From Mauremys mutica (lineage: Eukaryota > Chordata > Testudines > Geoemydidae), in the NCBI RefSeq assembly GCF_020497125.1, contig NC_059089.1, forward strand, positions 29,034,282 to 29,098,281: DNA of 64,000 nucleotides, written 5' to 3'. The notes below the pieces were generated by a model. That model did not search any database. It was not told where the DNA came from and worked only from the letters and a program-made list of their open reading frames with translations. Made by a program: the position numbers and the translations under genes. This document shows, in pieces, positions 1 through 10,540 of this stretch (position 1 is its first letter; every line of letters starts with the position of its first letter).

Positions 1-203
1 CCTCCTTTGTCAGCCTGTTTGATTATGATGTCAGAGTTGTTCTTGAGGCTGTTGATGGCATTGTGTTCAGCACGGCTTAGGTTATGGAGCAAGTGATGTT
101 GCTTTTCCACAATTTCAGCCCGTGCACGGTGATGGAAGCAATCTATGTAGAAGTCCAGTCTGTTGTTTCGACCCTCAGGAGGAGTCCATGCAGAAGACAT
201 AGA
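1..203 (-). mobile_element. Penelope-like element ORF fragment, upstream part
   Basis: Read on the minus strand this stretch is open from a Met and encodes a basic, His-rich segment ending in IIIKQADKGG. The xADKGG signature is typical of the region just before the RT core of Penelope-like retroelements. It is cut by the window edge, so the rest lies outside. The same family supplies the C-terminal RT and GIY-YIG ORFs at 8797 and 41780, which lack this part. Family assignment is from motif recognition. Confidence 0.7.
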
Positions 204-1310
204 TGTTTCAAGAAGTCATTTTGGTGATGTAGCAAATGGGCACTGTCCTCTGAGTCAGCACTAAATTAAAAAATAAATGAATATTCCACAAAGGTAATCC
301 TTCCTTTGGGATTCTTGACATATCCTATCTTCTTTGTTTAGTTTTTCAGATTACAAACTCTCTGGGGCAGGGGCTGTTTTCATTTTATGTCTGATAATAG
401 CACTGAGTAAAAATCGTTGATAAGAATACTGTAGGTTCTGTAAGTTATAATACTTCCAATATATTAATTAATTTTGGATATACAGTAAAATGACTACTCC
501 TCAGGCCAATAGGTGAACTTTAAGTGCTAGTTAAAATAAAGGATTGCTAGTTACATCTACAGGCAGGTACAGGGTAATTTCAATTGGATAAGAAATTCAC
601 TGCCAATCCTGAATTGTCACATACCGTTACTGTGTGCATTTAAACAGAGGTGATGGCATTCCAGTGACAGGTGGAATGACTCTGCATATCTACATAGAAC
701 ATCATTTTAAGTTAGAAAAGCATCTTGGGATGAATTGTGTGTGCCATGTAGTTATTGTTAGTCATGGTTTTTAAAATGTAGAGTGTATCCTGTCTGCCTT
801 TTATACAGGCTGTCATATGGTGAATCTAAATCTGTCTTGTAATGATCAGATAACTTTTTAGAGTAAAATACATGAATTTAAAATGACTTTAAGAAGGTGT
901 GAATACTGTATTTCTCTTTCTTGCTGATTTGATTCATTGCACAAAGATCAACAGAAGTATTACTAAACCCTAGGAATTTTTCTTAGCAGTAGCATGAGCC
1001 TCAGCAATACCTTATACTCCCTTTGTTGAATTTGTGGTTTATGTTGGGAAGCTTATCACTTTAAAATTAAAGGAACCTGGGTACACTCATCATGGTGGTC
1101 ATTTTGAGCAAACTACTGTTCAGTGGTTTCATATACTCAAGATTCTGCCGCCTTAGTTTTCATCTCAATAGTGAGGCACATTGTGTGGTGACTAAGTGCA
1201 GCCTTTACTGTATACCATATACTGACATATGGAATTGACTGCATGTTCCTTACTTAGTAGACATCTCTTGGAAACTGTTAGAACACTTATATTCTTAATT
1301 CTTCCAGTAT
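204..1310. other. RALGPS1 intron, no gene seen
   Basis: AT-rich intronic sequence. The first tens of bases may still belong to the PLE copy. A short stretch around 350-400 resembles the 3' tail of an L2-type LINE (the 'ctctggggcaggggctg' type of sequence), but it is too short to call firmly. No ORF, RNA gene or clear regulatory motif was recognised. Confidence 0.5.
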
Positions 1311-1450
1311 TACACAGATCTGAAGAAGAGCTCTGTGTCAGCTCAAAAGTTTGCCTCTCACACCAAGAAAAGTTTGTCCAATAACAGATATTACCTCACC
1401 TTCTTGTCTCTCTAATACACTGGGACTGACACAGCTACAGTGCTGCATAG
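1311..1450 (+). repeat. Penelope-type terminal repeat relic
   Basis: Contains the order agagctctgtgt, then aaagtttgcctctca, then ataacagatattacctcacc, then gggactgacacagctaca. A second copy of the same family is at 48121-48215. The layout matches the PLE tails at 8493, 41476 and 58384 (handle sequence, 'ataaa...', then 'gac..acacggct'). I therefore read it as a terminal part of a related PLE family. It has no coding part. Confidence 0.5.
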
Positions 1451-1703
1451 AAATCTTATATGATATTTTGTATAGCATGACATTCCACTGTTACTACTTT
1501 CTGCTTAATTGAAAGTGACTCATCCTCCAGACTCCCATATTCAAACACTGCAGAGACCACCAGTGCTACAGTGAAGTTGTATTTATAGTTGACACATTCT
1601 GCTTACTTTCCATTGGGAATGAAGATGGATGAAATTTGACGGTACTGTAATGGCTGTGTTGGCTAAGGTGCACTATATAAAACACTGCAATTCCAACTCA
1701 TCT

Positions 1704-1814
1704 CAGGCCTGATTCTCATGTATACTAATTTACATTTACACACACACACATCAAGATTCCTTTACACTGCCAGAATGGTGGAAAGGGGAGTTCGTGTAAA
1801 TGAGAATTAGGGCC
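1704..1814. mobile_element. palindromic MITE
   Basis: The left end caggcctgattctcat is mirrored by the right end atgagaattagggccc, forming imperfect inverted repeats of about 20 bp around an interior that contains a short (CA)n run near 1738-1752. It is non-coding. The superfamily is uncertain (Tc1/mariner or hAT type), and no clear target duplication was found. Confidence 0.5.
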
Positions 1815-2105
1815 CTTATTCCAAAACACGGATTAAAAAGAGTCACTCTGAAGAGTTTTTAATATCTAGTCCTGACTGATTCAGTCTGGTTTCTTTTAAG
1901 ATTCTTGCCTCAGTTTGTATAGAATTTGTCTATTCGAAATACACATTAACAAGTGAAGCTACAGACATATGTAGCACTAGCACAATTAAATAGATTCCCA
2001 ATGTGTTGTCATCTCTACAAGAAATGGACTGCCTTTAGAGATGAGAGCGTTTGTTTAAGTCATTCCTTAGTCTCTCCACTGATGATGTTATTTGGTGCCA
2101 ACTGT

Positions 2106-2320
2106 GGCTATGTCTACACTGCCACTTTCAGCACTAAAACTTTTGTTGTTCAGGGATGTGAAAAAAACACACCCCTGAGCGACAAAAGTTTTAGCGCTGA
2201 AAAGTGCCAGTATAGACAGCACTTTATGCGGCTCCTGGAGATAAAGCTACCACCACTCATTCGGGGTGGGGGATTTTTATCGCCGCGGCAGCGCTGTAAT
2301 GTGGGCAGTGTAGACATACC
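2106..2320. mobile_element. PIF/Harbinger-type MITE
   Basis: The ends ggctatgtctacactgccac and gtgggcagtgtagacatacc are inverted repeats of about 19 bp carrying the 'tgtctacact' core that recurs at 33091, 28440 and 38663. The insert is flanked by CTGT on both sides (2102-2105 and 2321-2324), not the TWA duplication expected for PIF/Harbinger. An inner palindrome (acaaaagttttagcgct and its partner) makes it strongly self-complementary. The overlapping 136-codon ORF is incidental. Confidence 0.65.
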
Positions 2321-2324
2321 CTGT

Positions 2325-2969
2325 GATACTGATTTTTGTGATGTGGATATTTGTCCAGGATGAACTCAACTGAGATCCTACAACTCATTTCATAGGCCAC
2401 TGAATGACAATCAGATAGCAATGACATCAAATCATGTTTACTTCAACTTTAAATGTCTGGAATCTTTGCTGCATAAATATATCCATTTTCATACTTCAAA
2501 TTAAAAGCCCTTGTTCTGTGAAGAAAAGACCTTTAAAATCAAGCATAATTCACAAGACTTGTTCTTTTCTTGGGAGTGCCAGGGTATAATGAAGTGCCTC
2601 GCAGGTACACAGAAGAAAATGGGGAGGAAAGAGCGGTACACAGCTGTTTTCAGCTCTGACATCTTAAAGAATGTGCAAAAATATTGCTTTGCAGAGCAGT
2701 AGTTTCAGTGCTTCTAAACAACCTCTTCTGCCACCACTTGTCATTGCCTCAGTGGGATTAGCTGGGTTTTCACGAATGTCTAGTAAGTGAGCTGAAAGAG
2801 TGTTCCTGGTTATATTTTGGGCTTGATTTGGAAATGTGACTTTTAAGTTTACCATAAATCCAAACCACATGTGTTTCTTTGGTAACTATCATGTTGCACA
2901 GTATTAAAATACATTACACAAGCTACTAAACTCAACTGGTGAGAGAAAGGAATAAACTTGTCAGTAATC
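2325..2969. other. intron, no gene seen
   Basis: AT-rich intronic DNA with only short chance ORFs on both strands. Nothing recognisable. Confidence 0.5.
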
Positions 2970-2977
2970 CTGTAAAG

Positions 2978-3457
2978 CAGGGGTCCCCAACCCCCGGTCC
3001 GCGGCCCGGTACCGGGCCGCGGCCTCTTACAAACCGGGCCGCGAACCGACCCAGTGGACCTCCCACAGGCGTGCCTGCGGGAGGTCTACCCGAGCCGCGG
3101 GACGAGCGCTCCCTCCGCAGTCATGCCTGCGGGAGGTCCGCTGCTCCCGGGGCTCCAGGGGACCCCCCGCAGCCATGACTGCGGACAGTTCGCTGGTCGC
3201 GCGGCTCAGCTGGACCGCCTGCAGGCACGCCTGCGGGAGATCCACCGGCTCCGGTTCAGCTGCCGCAGGCATGCCTGCGGGCGGTCCAGCTGAGCCGCGT
3301 GACCAGCGAACCGTCCGCAGTCATGCCTGCGGCAGCTCAACCAGAGCCGGTGGACCTCCCGCAGGCACGCCTGCGGGCGGTCCAGCTGAGCCGCGGGACG
3401 AGCGCTCCCTCCGCAGGCATGACCGGTCCCTGGTCCTGAAAAGGTTGGGGACCCCTG
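2978..3457. mobile_element. GC-rich hAT-type MITE with internal palindromic repeats
   Basis: The terminal inverted repeats caggggtccccaacc and ggttggggacccctg enclose a 480-bp insert. A perfect 8-bp target duplication CTGTAAAG sits at 2970-2977 and 3458-3465, which is diagnostic of hAT transposition. The interior is very GC- and CpG-rich and is built of repeated units around the palindrome gcaggc(a/g)tgcctgcggg, alternating with gctgagccgcg blocks. The four overlapping ORFs across it are by-products of the repeat composition and encode nothing recognisable. It is non-autonomous. Confidence 0.9.
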
Positions 3458-3465
3458 CTGTAAAG

Positions 3466-5344
3466 GCCTGAAATGCTTGGACTCCCCATATACAAATTAC
3501 ACCTTATATTTTGTTACTCTACCTTCAAGACAGTCTTAATGGGAGGGGGGAGAGATTAATCTAACCCAGCCCCACTCTGATCAGAAATCTGAGGTCAACG
3601 AGTTATTTCTCCACATGGAGCAGTTAAGAGGAGTCCCCTCTCTTTTTTTACCTGCTGTGAGCATGAAAAACACAAAGGCAGTATATTTTTGTCAGCTCTG
3701 GATTCCTGAATGCCCTTTATGAGTTCATCCTGAAGTATGCTAACATGATCAAATGCAGGTGGGGGAGCTTTGCTGCATAACCTACTCATAGCTAATGGGG
3801 AAGCTATTGTTAATCTAACTGGGTGGTTGCCAAAGTGACCTACTTCAAATGAAAACCAGATAAAAGACTCATTTGGCTGAGGATCCCTTCCACAAATATT
3901 GTGTTTTACAACCTCCTCTTTCTTAGTCAATTCTTCAGTTTCACAGCACAGTGTGCAGTTTTCTGCCTGGAACAAGAACAGGACCAAAAACTTAAATGTA
4001 CATGGCCTAAACATAAACATTAGTAGCAATGAAATTGTGATCACAAGCTTTATATGTTTCTGGTTTACTGCAGTGAAAATTAGCATGAGAAATTAATCTT
4101 GTGTGACTTGAACCATATTATAATATTATGTTATAGTACCGAGTATTACAATATTCAGTCAGCCTTTGTTCATGTGTCCCCTTCTTGGTTTTGATGCTAC
4201 ATACGGTAAACTACTCTAATTCGAAATAATTGTACATATTAAATATTCTCTCCTATCGTTCATACTAAATATTTTTCAGTATTTCTTCCAAGATATTAGT
4301 TAATTGTATAGGTTTGAAGAACTTAAATGTATGCTCTCTATGTTTGAGAAAAAGTATCTGAGGGTTTTTATTGCTCCATAAGAAGTGAAGAATATTCAGC
4401 CATAGTAATTATTTTAGAATCAGGAGTTTAGATCTAGTAGCACATAGTACATACTGTCTGCTGAAAAAAACCTTTAAAATATACAATCTTAATATTTGAT
4501 GGAATAAAAGTGAATGTGGAGTGGTTTTTTGGGTTTCTCTACTATCACCAGAAAACCTGGGTCCTGACAACTCAACATTATCAGTATGACCTTCCAGTGT
4601 TTGTGTTCAGAAATGCTATAATGAAATCAAAGACCTTTCAGCTGAGCCCTCTGGCATCGGGATTGTTCAAGGCTCACATAGAGAAAATCTCCTGCTGGTT
4701 TTATGATGAGATCAGTAGGTTCAAAGCATCCAATTGGCTGGAAAATCATTTTACTCCGTGAGAATGACAAGTTTGCCAGGTTTGTCCAGAGGACTTGAGC
4801 ACTCATAGCTCTCTGTTTTAAAAATTTACCATCAGTGCTGCACAAATTATCATGATTAATTGATTACGCTCCCTCATCCAAACATATAAGCATTTAGCCC
4901 TGTTTTTCACCCTTCAGCAAACTGGTTTCACAATAGCCTTGACATTTTGGTGTTTTAGGTGTTTTATTCATATTATTACAGAGAAGAGCAATATGACAAA
5001 GGTGGAAGCCACACCTCTACCTTTCCCTCCTATTTAAACTCCTCCAGGTAACATATAACTGAGTTTAGCCTCTTCCAAAGCTTTACTAGATACCAAAGTC
5101 TCTCAAAACTTTCTGAGAACGGCCAATCCTTATATTCTGAATTGTCCAATACATTCTCCTCCCATTCAGTGAAAAAACATTTGGATTCCCTACAATTGGC
5201 CACATCTCCTCGTTGATTTTTTTCTACTGCTGTCAGATTCACTTTGATTCAATCCTACAATACCGAAAAAGATGTCAGCTGTACTAACACTCTATGATGG
5301 AACAACTGAATAAATACCAGCTATCATCCATTTAATGAGCCTTC
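3466..5344. other. intron; one unexplained minus-strand ORF
   Basis: AT-rich intron. A minus-strand ORF of 163 codons (4086 to 3595) is long for this base composition. It starts with a hydrophobic N-terminal stretch and contains several CxxC-like cysteines (CTLCC, CFSC). I recognise no family, splice context or promoter, so I do not call it a gene. Nothing else stands out. Confidence 0.4.
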
Positions 5345-5520
5345 TTTGAATCGAGAATGGAAATTTCACCTATGCCTCTGCACTTTCTTCAATGATGACC
5401 CCCTACAAATGGAATGCCCTCCGTGAGCTGATCTGCAAGGCACCACCCTTCCTTTCAAATGCCTGCACAAGTCCTGCTTCAGCCACAATGTCTGAGGGGA
5501 GCTGGGTAAAGTCAATACTC
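5345..5520 (+). repeat. possible L2 LINE 3' remnant
   Basis: Short stretch resembling the degenerate C-terminal coding and 3' region of L2-type LINEs: 'tggaatgccctccgtgagctg', then 'cctgcacaagtcctgcttc'. It is too decayed to translate. Weak call. Confidence 0.3.
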
Positions 5521-5636
5521 ATGTATTTATGTCAATATAACACTGACAAAAATAGTGAATGTATATAAAAGTTGTATACATCTTTTCCTCCACCTGTCAT
5601 ATATTGCTTGTCTTTAGCTTGCAATCCCTTAGAAGC

Positions 5637-6022
5637 ATAGGTGTCGACTCCATGGGTGCTGTGCCCTGGAGCACCCACGGAAAAAAATTGGTGGGTGCTC
5701 AGCTCCCCCTGGCCCCGTCCTTCCCCCCTGCTCCAAGTCACCTCCGCCGTGACCGTGCTGCCATGTCCTGCTTCTCCCTCCCAGCCCTTGTGTCGCGACA
5801 CAGCTGATTCGCAGGGCAGGGAGGAGGGGGAACGCCGCATGCTGGGGGAAGAGGCGGGGCTGAGGCGGGGATTTGGGGAAGGGATCCAATGGGGCAGGGA
5901 GGGGGCGGAGTTAGGGCGGGGACTTTGGGGATGGGGTTGGAATGGGGGCAGGGATGGGGTGGAGTTGGGGCAGGGAAAGGTGCGGGGGGGCACCCACCAG
6001 CGCCGGAGAAAGTTGGCGCCGC
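5637..6022. mobile_element. GC-rich non-autonomous DNA transposon
   Basis: An abrupt GC-rich island in AT-rich intron. The left end cataggtgtcgactcc and the right end agttggcgccgctg are imperfect inverted repeats, and a hairpin (gggtgctgtgccctggagcaccc) lies just inside the left end. G-rich runs fill the right half. The overlapping ORFs on both strands are composition artefacts. The superfamily and target duplication are unresolved. Confidence 0.5.
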
Positions 6023-6641
6023 TGTTTACAGGTAGATACATTCCCTGTCCCAGTATTTATACCGATTGTTGCCTCTGGATGCTACTATAATACAAATATT
6101 AAATAAAATAAAATGACAGGCACATTATTATTAAAATATTAATCCACACCTGCCTTATCCTTTCTCCCATAAAACTGTGGTTTTGCTTGTTGAATCACAA
6201 ACATAATGAGTATCTCTGCTAGCACATATGAAAAAGACCAGCCTCAGCATGACTTGCTACAAGTCTGTTTTGCACTAAGCAAATATTATATAAACTGGTT
6301 TCTACCTTTAAATGCACAGCATCCTGTAGACTCTGATCTGCAAATATTATTATTGACTTTTTTATGTCAAAAGTTTCACTATTAGTAGTTTTATAGGCAT
6401 TGGTTTGTATCCATTTCTAACCATTAGCAATTGTGCTGGGTTGTATGTGTAAATTACATACAAAAATATGTTCAAAGTTGTATAGGTTGTAAAGTCATGA
6501 ACTTGAAAGTTAGGAAATGCTACTATTACGGTTGTCTGTGCAACTTTAATTCTCCCCTCTTACACTTCCAACCTGTGTGTGACAAGTCTCACTCAGGCTG
6601 AGGTTCTATGGGAAAAATAGTATTTCATCATGTAATTAAAG
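6023..6641. other. intron, nothing recognised
   Basis: AT-rich intronic sequence with no ORF of note and no repeat family that I can name. Confidence 0.5.
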
Positions 6642-6643
6642 TA

Positions 6644-6831
6644 CACCTCTACCTCGATATAACACGACCTGATATAACACAAATTCGGATACAACATAGT
6701 AAAGCAGTGCTCCGGGGGGGCGGGGCTGCGCACTCAGGTGGATCAAAGCAAGTTCGATATAACACGGTTTCACCTATAATGCGGTAAGATTTTTTGGCTC
6801 CCGAGGACAGCGTTATATCAAGATAGAGGTG
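6644..6831. mobile_element. pogo/Tigger-like MITE
   Basis: Inverted ends cacctctacctcgatataac and gttatatcaagatagaggtg, flanked by TA on both sides (6642-6643, 6832-6833) as expected for Tc1/mariner/pogo elements. Inside, 'gatataaca' motifs recur four times, alternating with a G-rich core. A truncated copy of the same family starts at 34094. Confidence 0.75.
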
Positions 6832-6839
6832 TATATGTA

Positions 6840-7568
6840 ATTTGTGTACTATTTACATTTCAAGTGCCTTGTGGTCTTACTGAATTCTGTGCTGCATATG
6901 GAGCTGCTTTAATTATTCCCAGAGAAGTTGGGTGTGTGTGTTTCTATTTACAGTTATAAGAGAGCTGCGATTTCTTTGACCTATTAATGACTTTCAGAAA
7001 AATGCTGTATATTGGCAGTAATTAAAATTAACATTTGTGGAATTTATTTTCTTCTTATCTTCAATGTTATTGGAAGTGATGTGTGTTATTCCGAATTGGC
7101 TTATCTGCCAAGTGTGTTTAGCAAGGCTTTGTAATGCTATCATATGAAACTGAATATAGTTATGGATGTATTGCATAAGGCCCTGCTATCATGTAAGAGA
7201 TACGAACTCTGTAGATCACAATTTGATTTCATCTCATCTGTCTGAAGCACATCTATAATATCTATCTATAAGAATAGTGATATCAGACTGCCACATTCTG
7301 CTCCTGGGTGCATATACCTCTCTACCTGTGGCCTCAGTCTGAGCTGCCTATGTCTATCAAAGAGCAGCATTTGGCCCAGTCCATAAAATGCTTTGGGACC
7401 CATTTGGATGAAAAGCATCACAGAAATGTGAATAATTATAATTTTTGGTAATAAAATTACCAAATTTCTGTGATCATTGAAAACCCCCAGGACCTTAGCA
7501 TAGCAATGTCAGGTGCTATTTTCTGGTAAATGTAAAAATTCATCAGTTAACACTAGACCACCTTATTT
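6840..7568. other. intron, possible decayed SINE/LINE tail
   Basis: Mostly featureless AT-rich intron. Around 7385-7450 a stretch of the type 'tttggatgaaaagcatcacagaaatgtg' resembles the end of an ancient SINE or LINE, but it is too degraded to assign. Confidence 0.4.
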
Positions 7569-8110
7569 AAGAACATAAGAACAATATCAAAATATAAGAA
7601 TGGCCATAGTGGGTTAGACCAATCTAGCCCAGTCTTCCGATTGAAGAACCTGGCATTGGCCACTAAGGGAATGAACAGATCAGGGCAATCACAAGTGATC
7701 CATCCCCTGTCATCCAGTCCCAGCATCCAGCAGTCAGAGGCTAAGGGACATCCAGAATATGGGGTTGCAACCCTGACCATCCTGGCTAATATCCATTGCT
7801 GGACCTATCCTCTATGAACTTCTTGTTCTTTTTTAATGCAATTTTAGTTTTGGTCTTCACAACATCCCATGTCAATGAGTTTCACAGTTTCACTGTGCAT
7901 CATGTGAAGAAGAGCATCCTTTTGTTTGTTTTAAACCTGCTGTCCATTAATTTCATTGGGTGACCTCTGATTCTTGTGTTATGTGAAAGGGTAAATAACA
8001 CTTCCTTATTCACATTCTCCACACCATTCATGATTTTATAGACCTTAGTCAGCTCTTTTCCAAGTTGAATAGTCCCAGTCTTTTTAATCTTGCTCCCTTA
8101 ATCATTTAGT
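7569..8110 (-). mobile_element. CR1-type LINE 3' end, antisense
   Basis: Minus-strand LINE 3' region of the same subfamily as 59113-60175. Both carry 'taagaa..gccatactgggt(c/t)aga', then 'ctagccca', then 'cctatcctc.atgaa', then 'ttttgtttgttttaaacctgct', in the same order. Only the 3' untranslated region and the very end of ORF2 remain. It is 5'-truncated, as is usual for LINEs. The inward boundary near 8110 is approximate. Confidence 0.7.
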
Positions 8111-8285
8111 CACTCTTAAATGGTAACAGCTACAAGCACCTTTAAATCACTTCATACTGAAAACCTAAAATTGCTCCCCTTTGTGTTACTAAACCTTAGA
8201 GATAACCAACCCTTAGGCCCAACCAAAAACTTGCGATAATGTACAAATTAATCAAATGGGGCAAATTTGAAGAACAGTACTTTCT

Positions 8286-8374
8286 TTGGTGTAGCCGTGT
8301 TAGTCTGGATCTGTAAAAGCAGCAAAGAATCCTTAGTCTATAAGGTGCCACAGGATTCTTTGATGCTTTTACAG
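8286..8374. mobile_element. short Penelope-type terminus with fold-back
   Basis: Begins with gtagccgtgttagtctg, the terminal motif also present at 41478 and in inverse at 58550. It is followed by ctgtaaaagcagcaaagaatcc, which is repeated in inverse at the right end (ggattctttgatgcttttacag), making a 22-bp fold-back around a 20-base loop. No coding part. It appears to be a minimal or rearranged PLE end. Confidence 0.55.
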
Positions 8375-8492
8375 TACTTTCTTTGAAGTCGAGGATTTTT
8401 CATTCTTCGGGATCATGCAGTATCAGGCCCTTAGTAACTTGCCATGGAGATAATTCCATAATATTTTCTAGAGTGAACACAACATTTAAAAA

Positions 8493-9192
8493 AAAACAAG
8501 GTGTCCTTGTGGCACCTTAGAGACTAACAAATTTATTAGGGCATAAGCTTTTGTGGGCTAAAACCCACTTCATCAGATGCATGGAGTGAAAAATACAGGA
8601 GCGGGTATAAATACATGAAAGGATGGGGGTGCTTTACCAAGTGTGAGGTCAGTCTAATGAGATAAATCAATTAACAGCAGGATACCAGGGGAGGAAAAAT
8701 AACTATTGAAGTGGTAAGAGAGTGGCCCATTACAGACAGTTGACAAGAGAAGGTGTGAGTAACAGTAGGGAGAAATTAGTGTTGGGGAAATTAGGTTTAG
8801 GTTTTGTAATGACCCAACCACTCCCAGTCTTTATTCAGGCCTAATCTGATGGTATCCAGTTTGCAAATTAATTCCAGTTCTGCAGCTTCCCGTTGGAGTC
8901 TGTTTTTGAAGTTTTTCTGTTGAAGAATTGCCACTTTTAGGTCTGTTATTGAGTGACCAGAGAGATTGAAGTGTTCTCCTACTGGTTTTCGAATGTTATG
9001 ATTCCTGATGTCAGATTTGTGTCCATTTATTCTTTTGCATAGAGACTGTTCGGTTTGACCAATGTACATGGCAGAGTGGCATTGCTGGCACATGATGGCA
9101 TATATCACATTGGTAGATGCCACAAGCTGCCAGAAGGACTCCTTGTTGTTTTTGCTGATACAGACTAACCCGGCTACCATTCTGAAACCTGA
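8493..9192 (-). mobile_element. 5'-truncated Penelope-like element, antisense
   Basis: On the minus strand the order is: an inverted terminal piece (about 9192-9131), the end of the ORF (to 8797), then a tail running to 8493. The tail has the standard 'gcataagctt..gtgggct' and 'gtgccacaaggacacc' motifs. This matches the complete layout at 41476-43330, with most of the RT lost. No flanking duplication was found. The tail is less similar to the 41476 copy than the coding part, suggesting a different subfamily. Confidence 0.75.
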
Positions 9193-9195
9193 CAA
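8797..9195 (-). pseudogene. GIY-YIG endonuclease end of a Penelope ORF
   Basis: This 132-codon ORF starts inside the inverted terminal piece and enters the PLE frame at about residue 28. It then carries the GIY-YIG nuclease: NVIYAIMCQQC, then MYIGQTEQSLCKRINGH (catalytic Tyr and Gly, then Arg), then KPVGEHFN with the likely metal-binding Glu. In active elements this domain nicks the target DNA to prime reverse transcription. RT motifs are absent, so the copy cannot move by itself. The first residues (MSGFRMVAG...) come from read-through of the terminal sequence, not from the real protein. Confidence 0.8.
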
Positions 9196-9479
9196 CGTTT
9201 TAATGAAGTGTATACCCTGAAGTTTGGCCTGTTCTGTATAAGAGAAATTTTTCCTTGTAAGTGTACGTTGTCCAAAGTTTTCTATGTTCTTGTCACAGAC
9301 CTGATGTCCAAATTTTACATTTTTGATTACACAAAACTCAAGCTATTTGCTGTTAATAATCTCCCCATTTGTTCAATGGGAAAGGCACAGGTGGATTGAT
9401 GGTGGTTCCTGGGTGTTCTGTTTGTCGGTACTTAGATGACTATTTCTTTATAAAACATTTGATTAATCTTTAATTTCAG
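9196..9479. other. intron end and splice acceptor of the first exon
   Basis: The intron closes with a T-rich tract and the acceptor tttaatttcag, ending at 9479. Nothing else is visible. Confidence 0.6.
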
Positions 9480-9617
9480 GAATATATCTCTTGGATTTAA
9501 TCTACATTGATTCTGCATATCCTGCATCTGGCAGCATCATGGAAAATGAACAAAGATCCAATCAAATGAACAATATCCTCCGAATAATAGCTGATTTGCA
9601 AGTCTCCTGTAGCTATG
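9480..9617 (+). CDS. RALGPS1: RALGPS1 exon: end of the RasGEF (CDC25) domain
   Basis: A 138-base exon: two bases completing a Gly codon, 45 codons, and one base of a split Asp codon. It reads [17 protein letters not shown], then the Met-Glu-Asn-Glu-Gln stretch, then [16 protein letters not shown]. This is the conserved last helical part of the RasGEF catalytic domain of Ral-GPS proteins, which load GTP onto RalA/RalB at membranes. Residues such as Ala-Ser-Gly and the Ile-Ala-Asp-Leu-Gln-Val run favour RALGPS1 over its paralogue RALGPS2, from my memory of the family. The acceptor is canonical. The donor at 9618 is GTTGGT, which is weak, with a competing GTAATT 4 bases downstream. The preceding exon is not in this window. 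Confidence 0.93.
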
Positions 9618-9984
9618 GTTGGTAATTTTTGTCTTGTTGGTATTGTAAAGTCTTCATTCATATTAATATAATAAATCATTAGGAGATGTCTGCCTCATAT
9701 GAAAAGGGACATGATAATGTAAGTGAATAGAGCACTGCTTTACTTCTGTTCCTGTATAATTTTGGTTTTAATACCAAATTAGACAGTTGAATCATAATAT
9801 GTGTTCTCTGTTAATGGAACTAGTATGCAAGCTTTGTTAGAACAGTGTGTTTCATATGCAGGCTAAAACTTAAGTATTTAGTGAACCAGGGCTCTTGCAT
9901 TTGGATTTTACTAGACTAATACTCTGGTTGATTTTTATTCATTTTTATTTTAATTCTTGTTCTTTGTTTTTGCTTTATTATTGT
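9618..9984. other. start of the 13.7 kb intron
   Basis: AT-rich intron between the first exon and the old DIRS element. No feature recognised. Confidence 0.6.
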
Positions 9985-9999
9985 TCGGATGAGGAAAAT

Positions 10000-10538
10000 A
10001 GGATGTTTCACTGGAACCATTTCTTGCCTGGATGAACTGGAGTCCCTGCTCCTCATGGAGTCAAGCACCTCTCCATACCAAGACCCTGATCTCCAGACCA
10101 CCACTGTCCTCTGGTACCGCAGGACTCTCCACTCTTTTCTGGGAGTGTTCCTCTGTTGAATAATATTGAGGAGGATGAAGAAGACTTCGAGTCAGTCTGT
10201 TCTATTTTTGTTCAGGGTTCTCTGACATATCGTTTCAGGAACCCATTCTTTGACAGTCACAGGGCAGATTGTGCTTGTCAACAAGGGTGGGGGAAACCAA
10301 CCCTGCATTCCACCCCCCACTCCTCTATGCCACCGCCAACGGCCATACTGGGCCCTTGGCTGCTTATTGGCAGCAATTTGTCAGACCTCTGGTACCATCT
10401 CGTAAGGAAGCTAAAGTCAAATACTCCTCTCCTCCTCAAACAGCCCCCCCACCGGAGAAATTTACAGAGCAGGAGGTCAGGTTGGATAAAGAAGCCACCC
10501 CTCAAATATCTATTACATCCTCGTCTCCAAATAAGGGG
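10000..10538 (+). pseudogene. old DIRS gag, first half
   Basis: Decayed coding sequence upstream of the younger DIRS. One frame ends in a Ser/Pro-rich stretch, SITSSSPNK, at the exact insertion point. The corresponding part of the younger gag (SSSSSPDEAVA) lies directly before the segment that resumes at 16583. Open stretches overlap in two frames (10156-10566, 10269-10622), and the apparent stops and shifts show long inactivity. No zinc-knuckle start is present, consistent with 5' truncation. Confidence 0.65.
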
Positions 10539-10540
10539 TT

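Noticed and set aside
2939..3471. CpG island promoter of a host gene
   Set aside because: The GC-rich block has hAT ends and an exact 8-bp duplication, so it is an inserted element. No first exon or transcript start is evident.
5532..6090. ORFs of 169 and 149 codons on opposite strands
   Set aside because: Both span a GC-rich transposon with inverted ends, and their composition follows the G-rich repeats.
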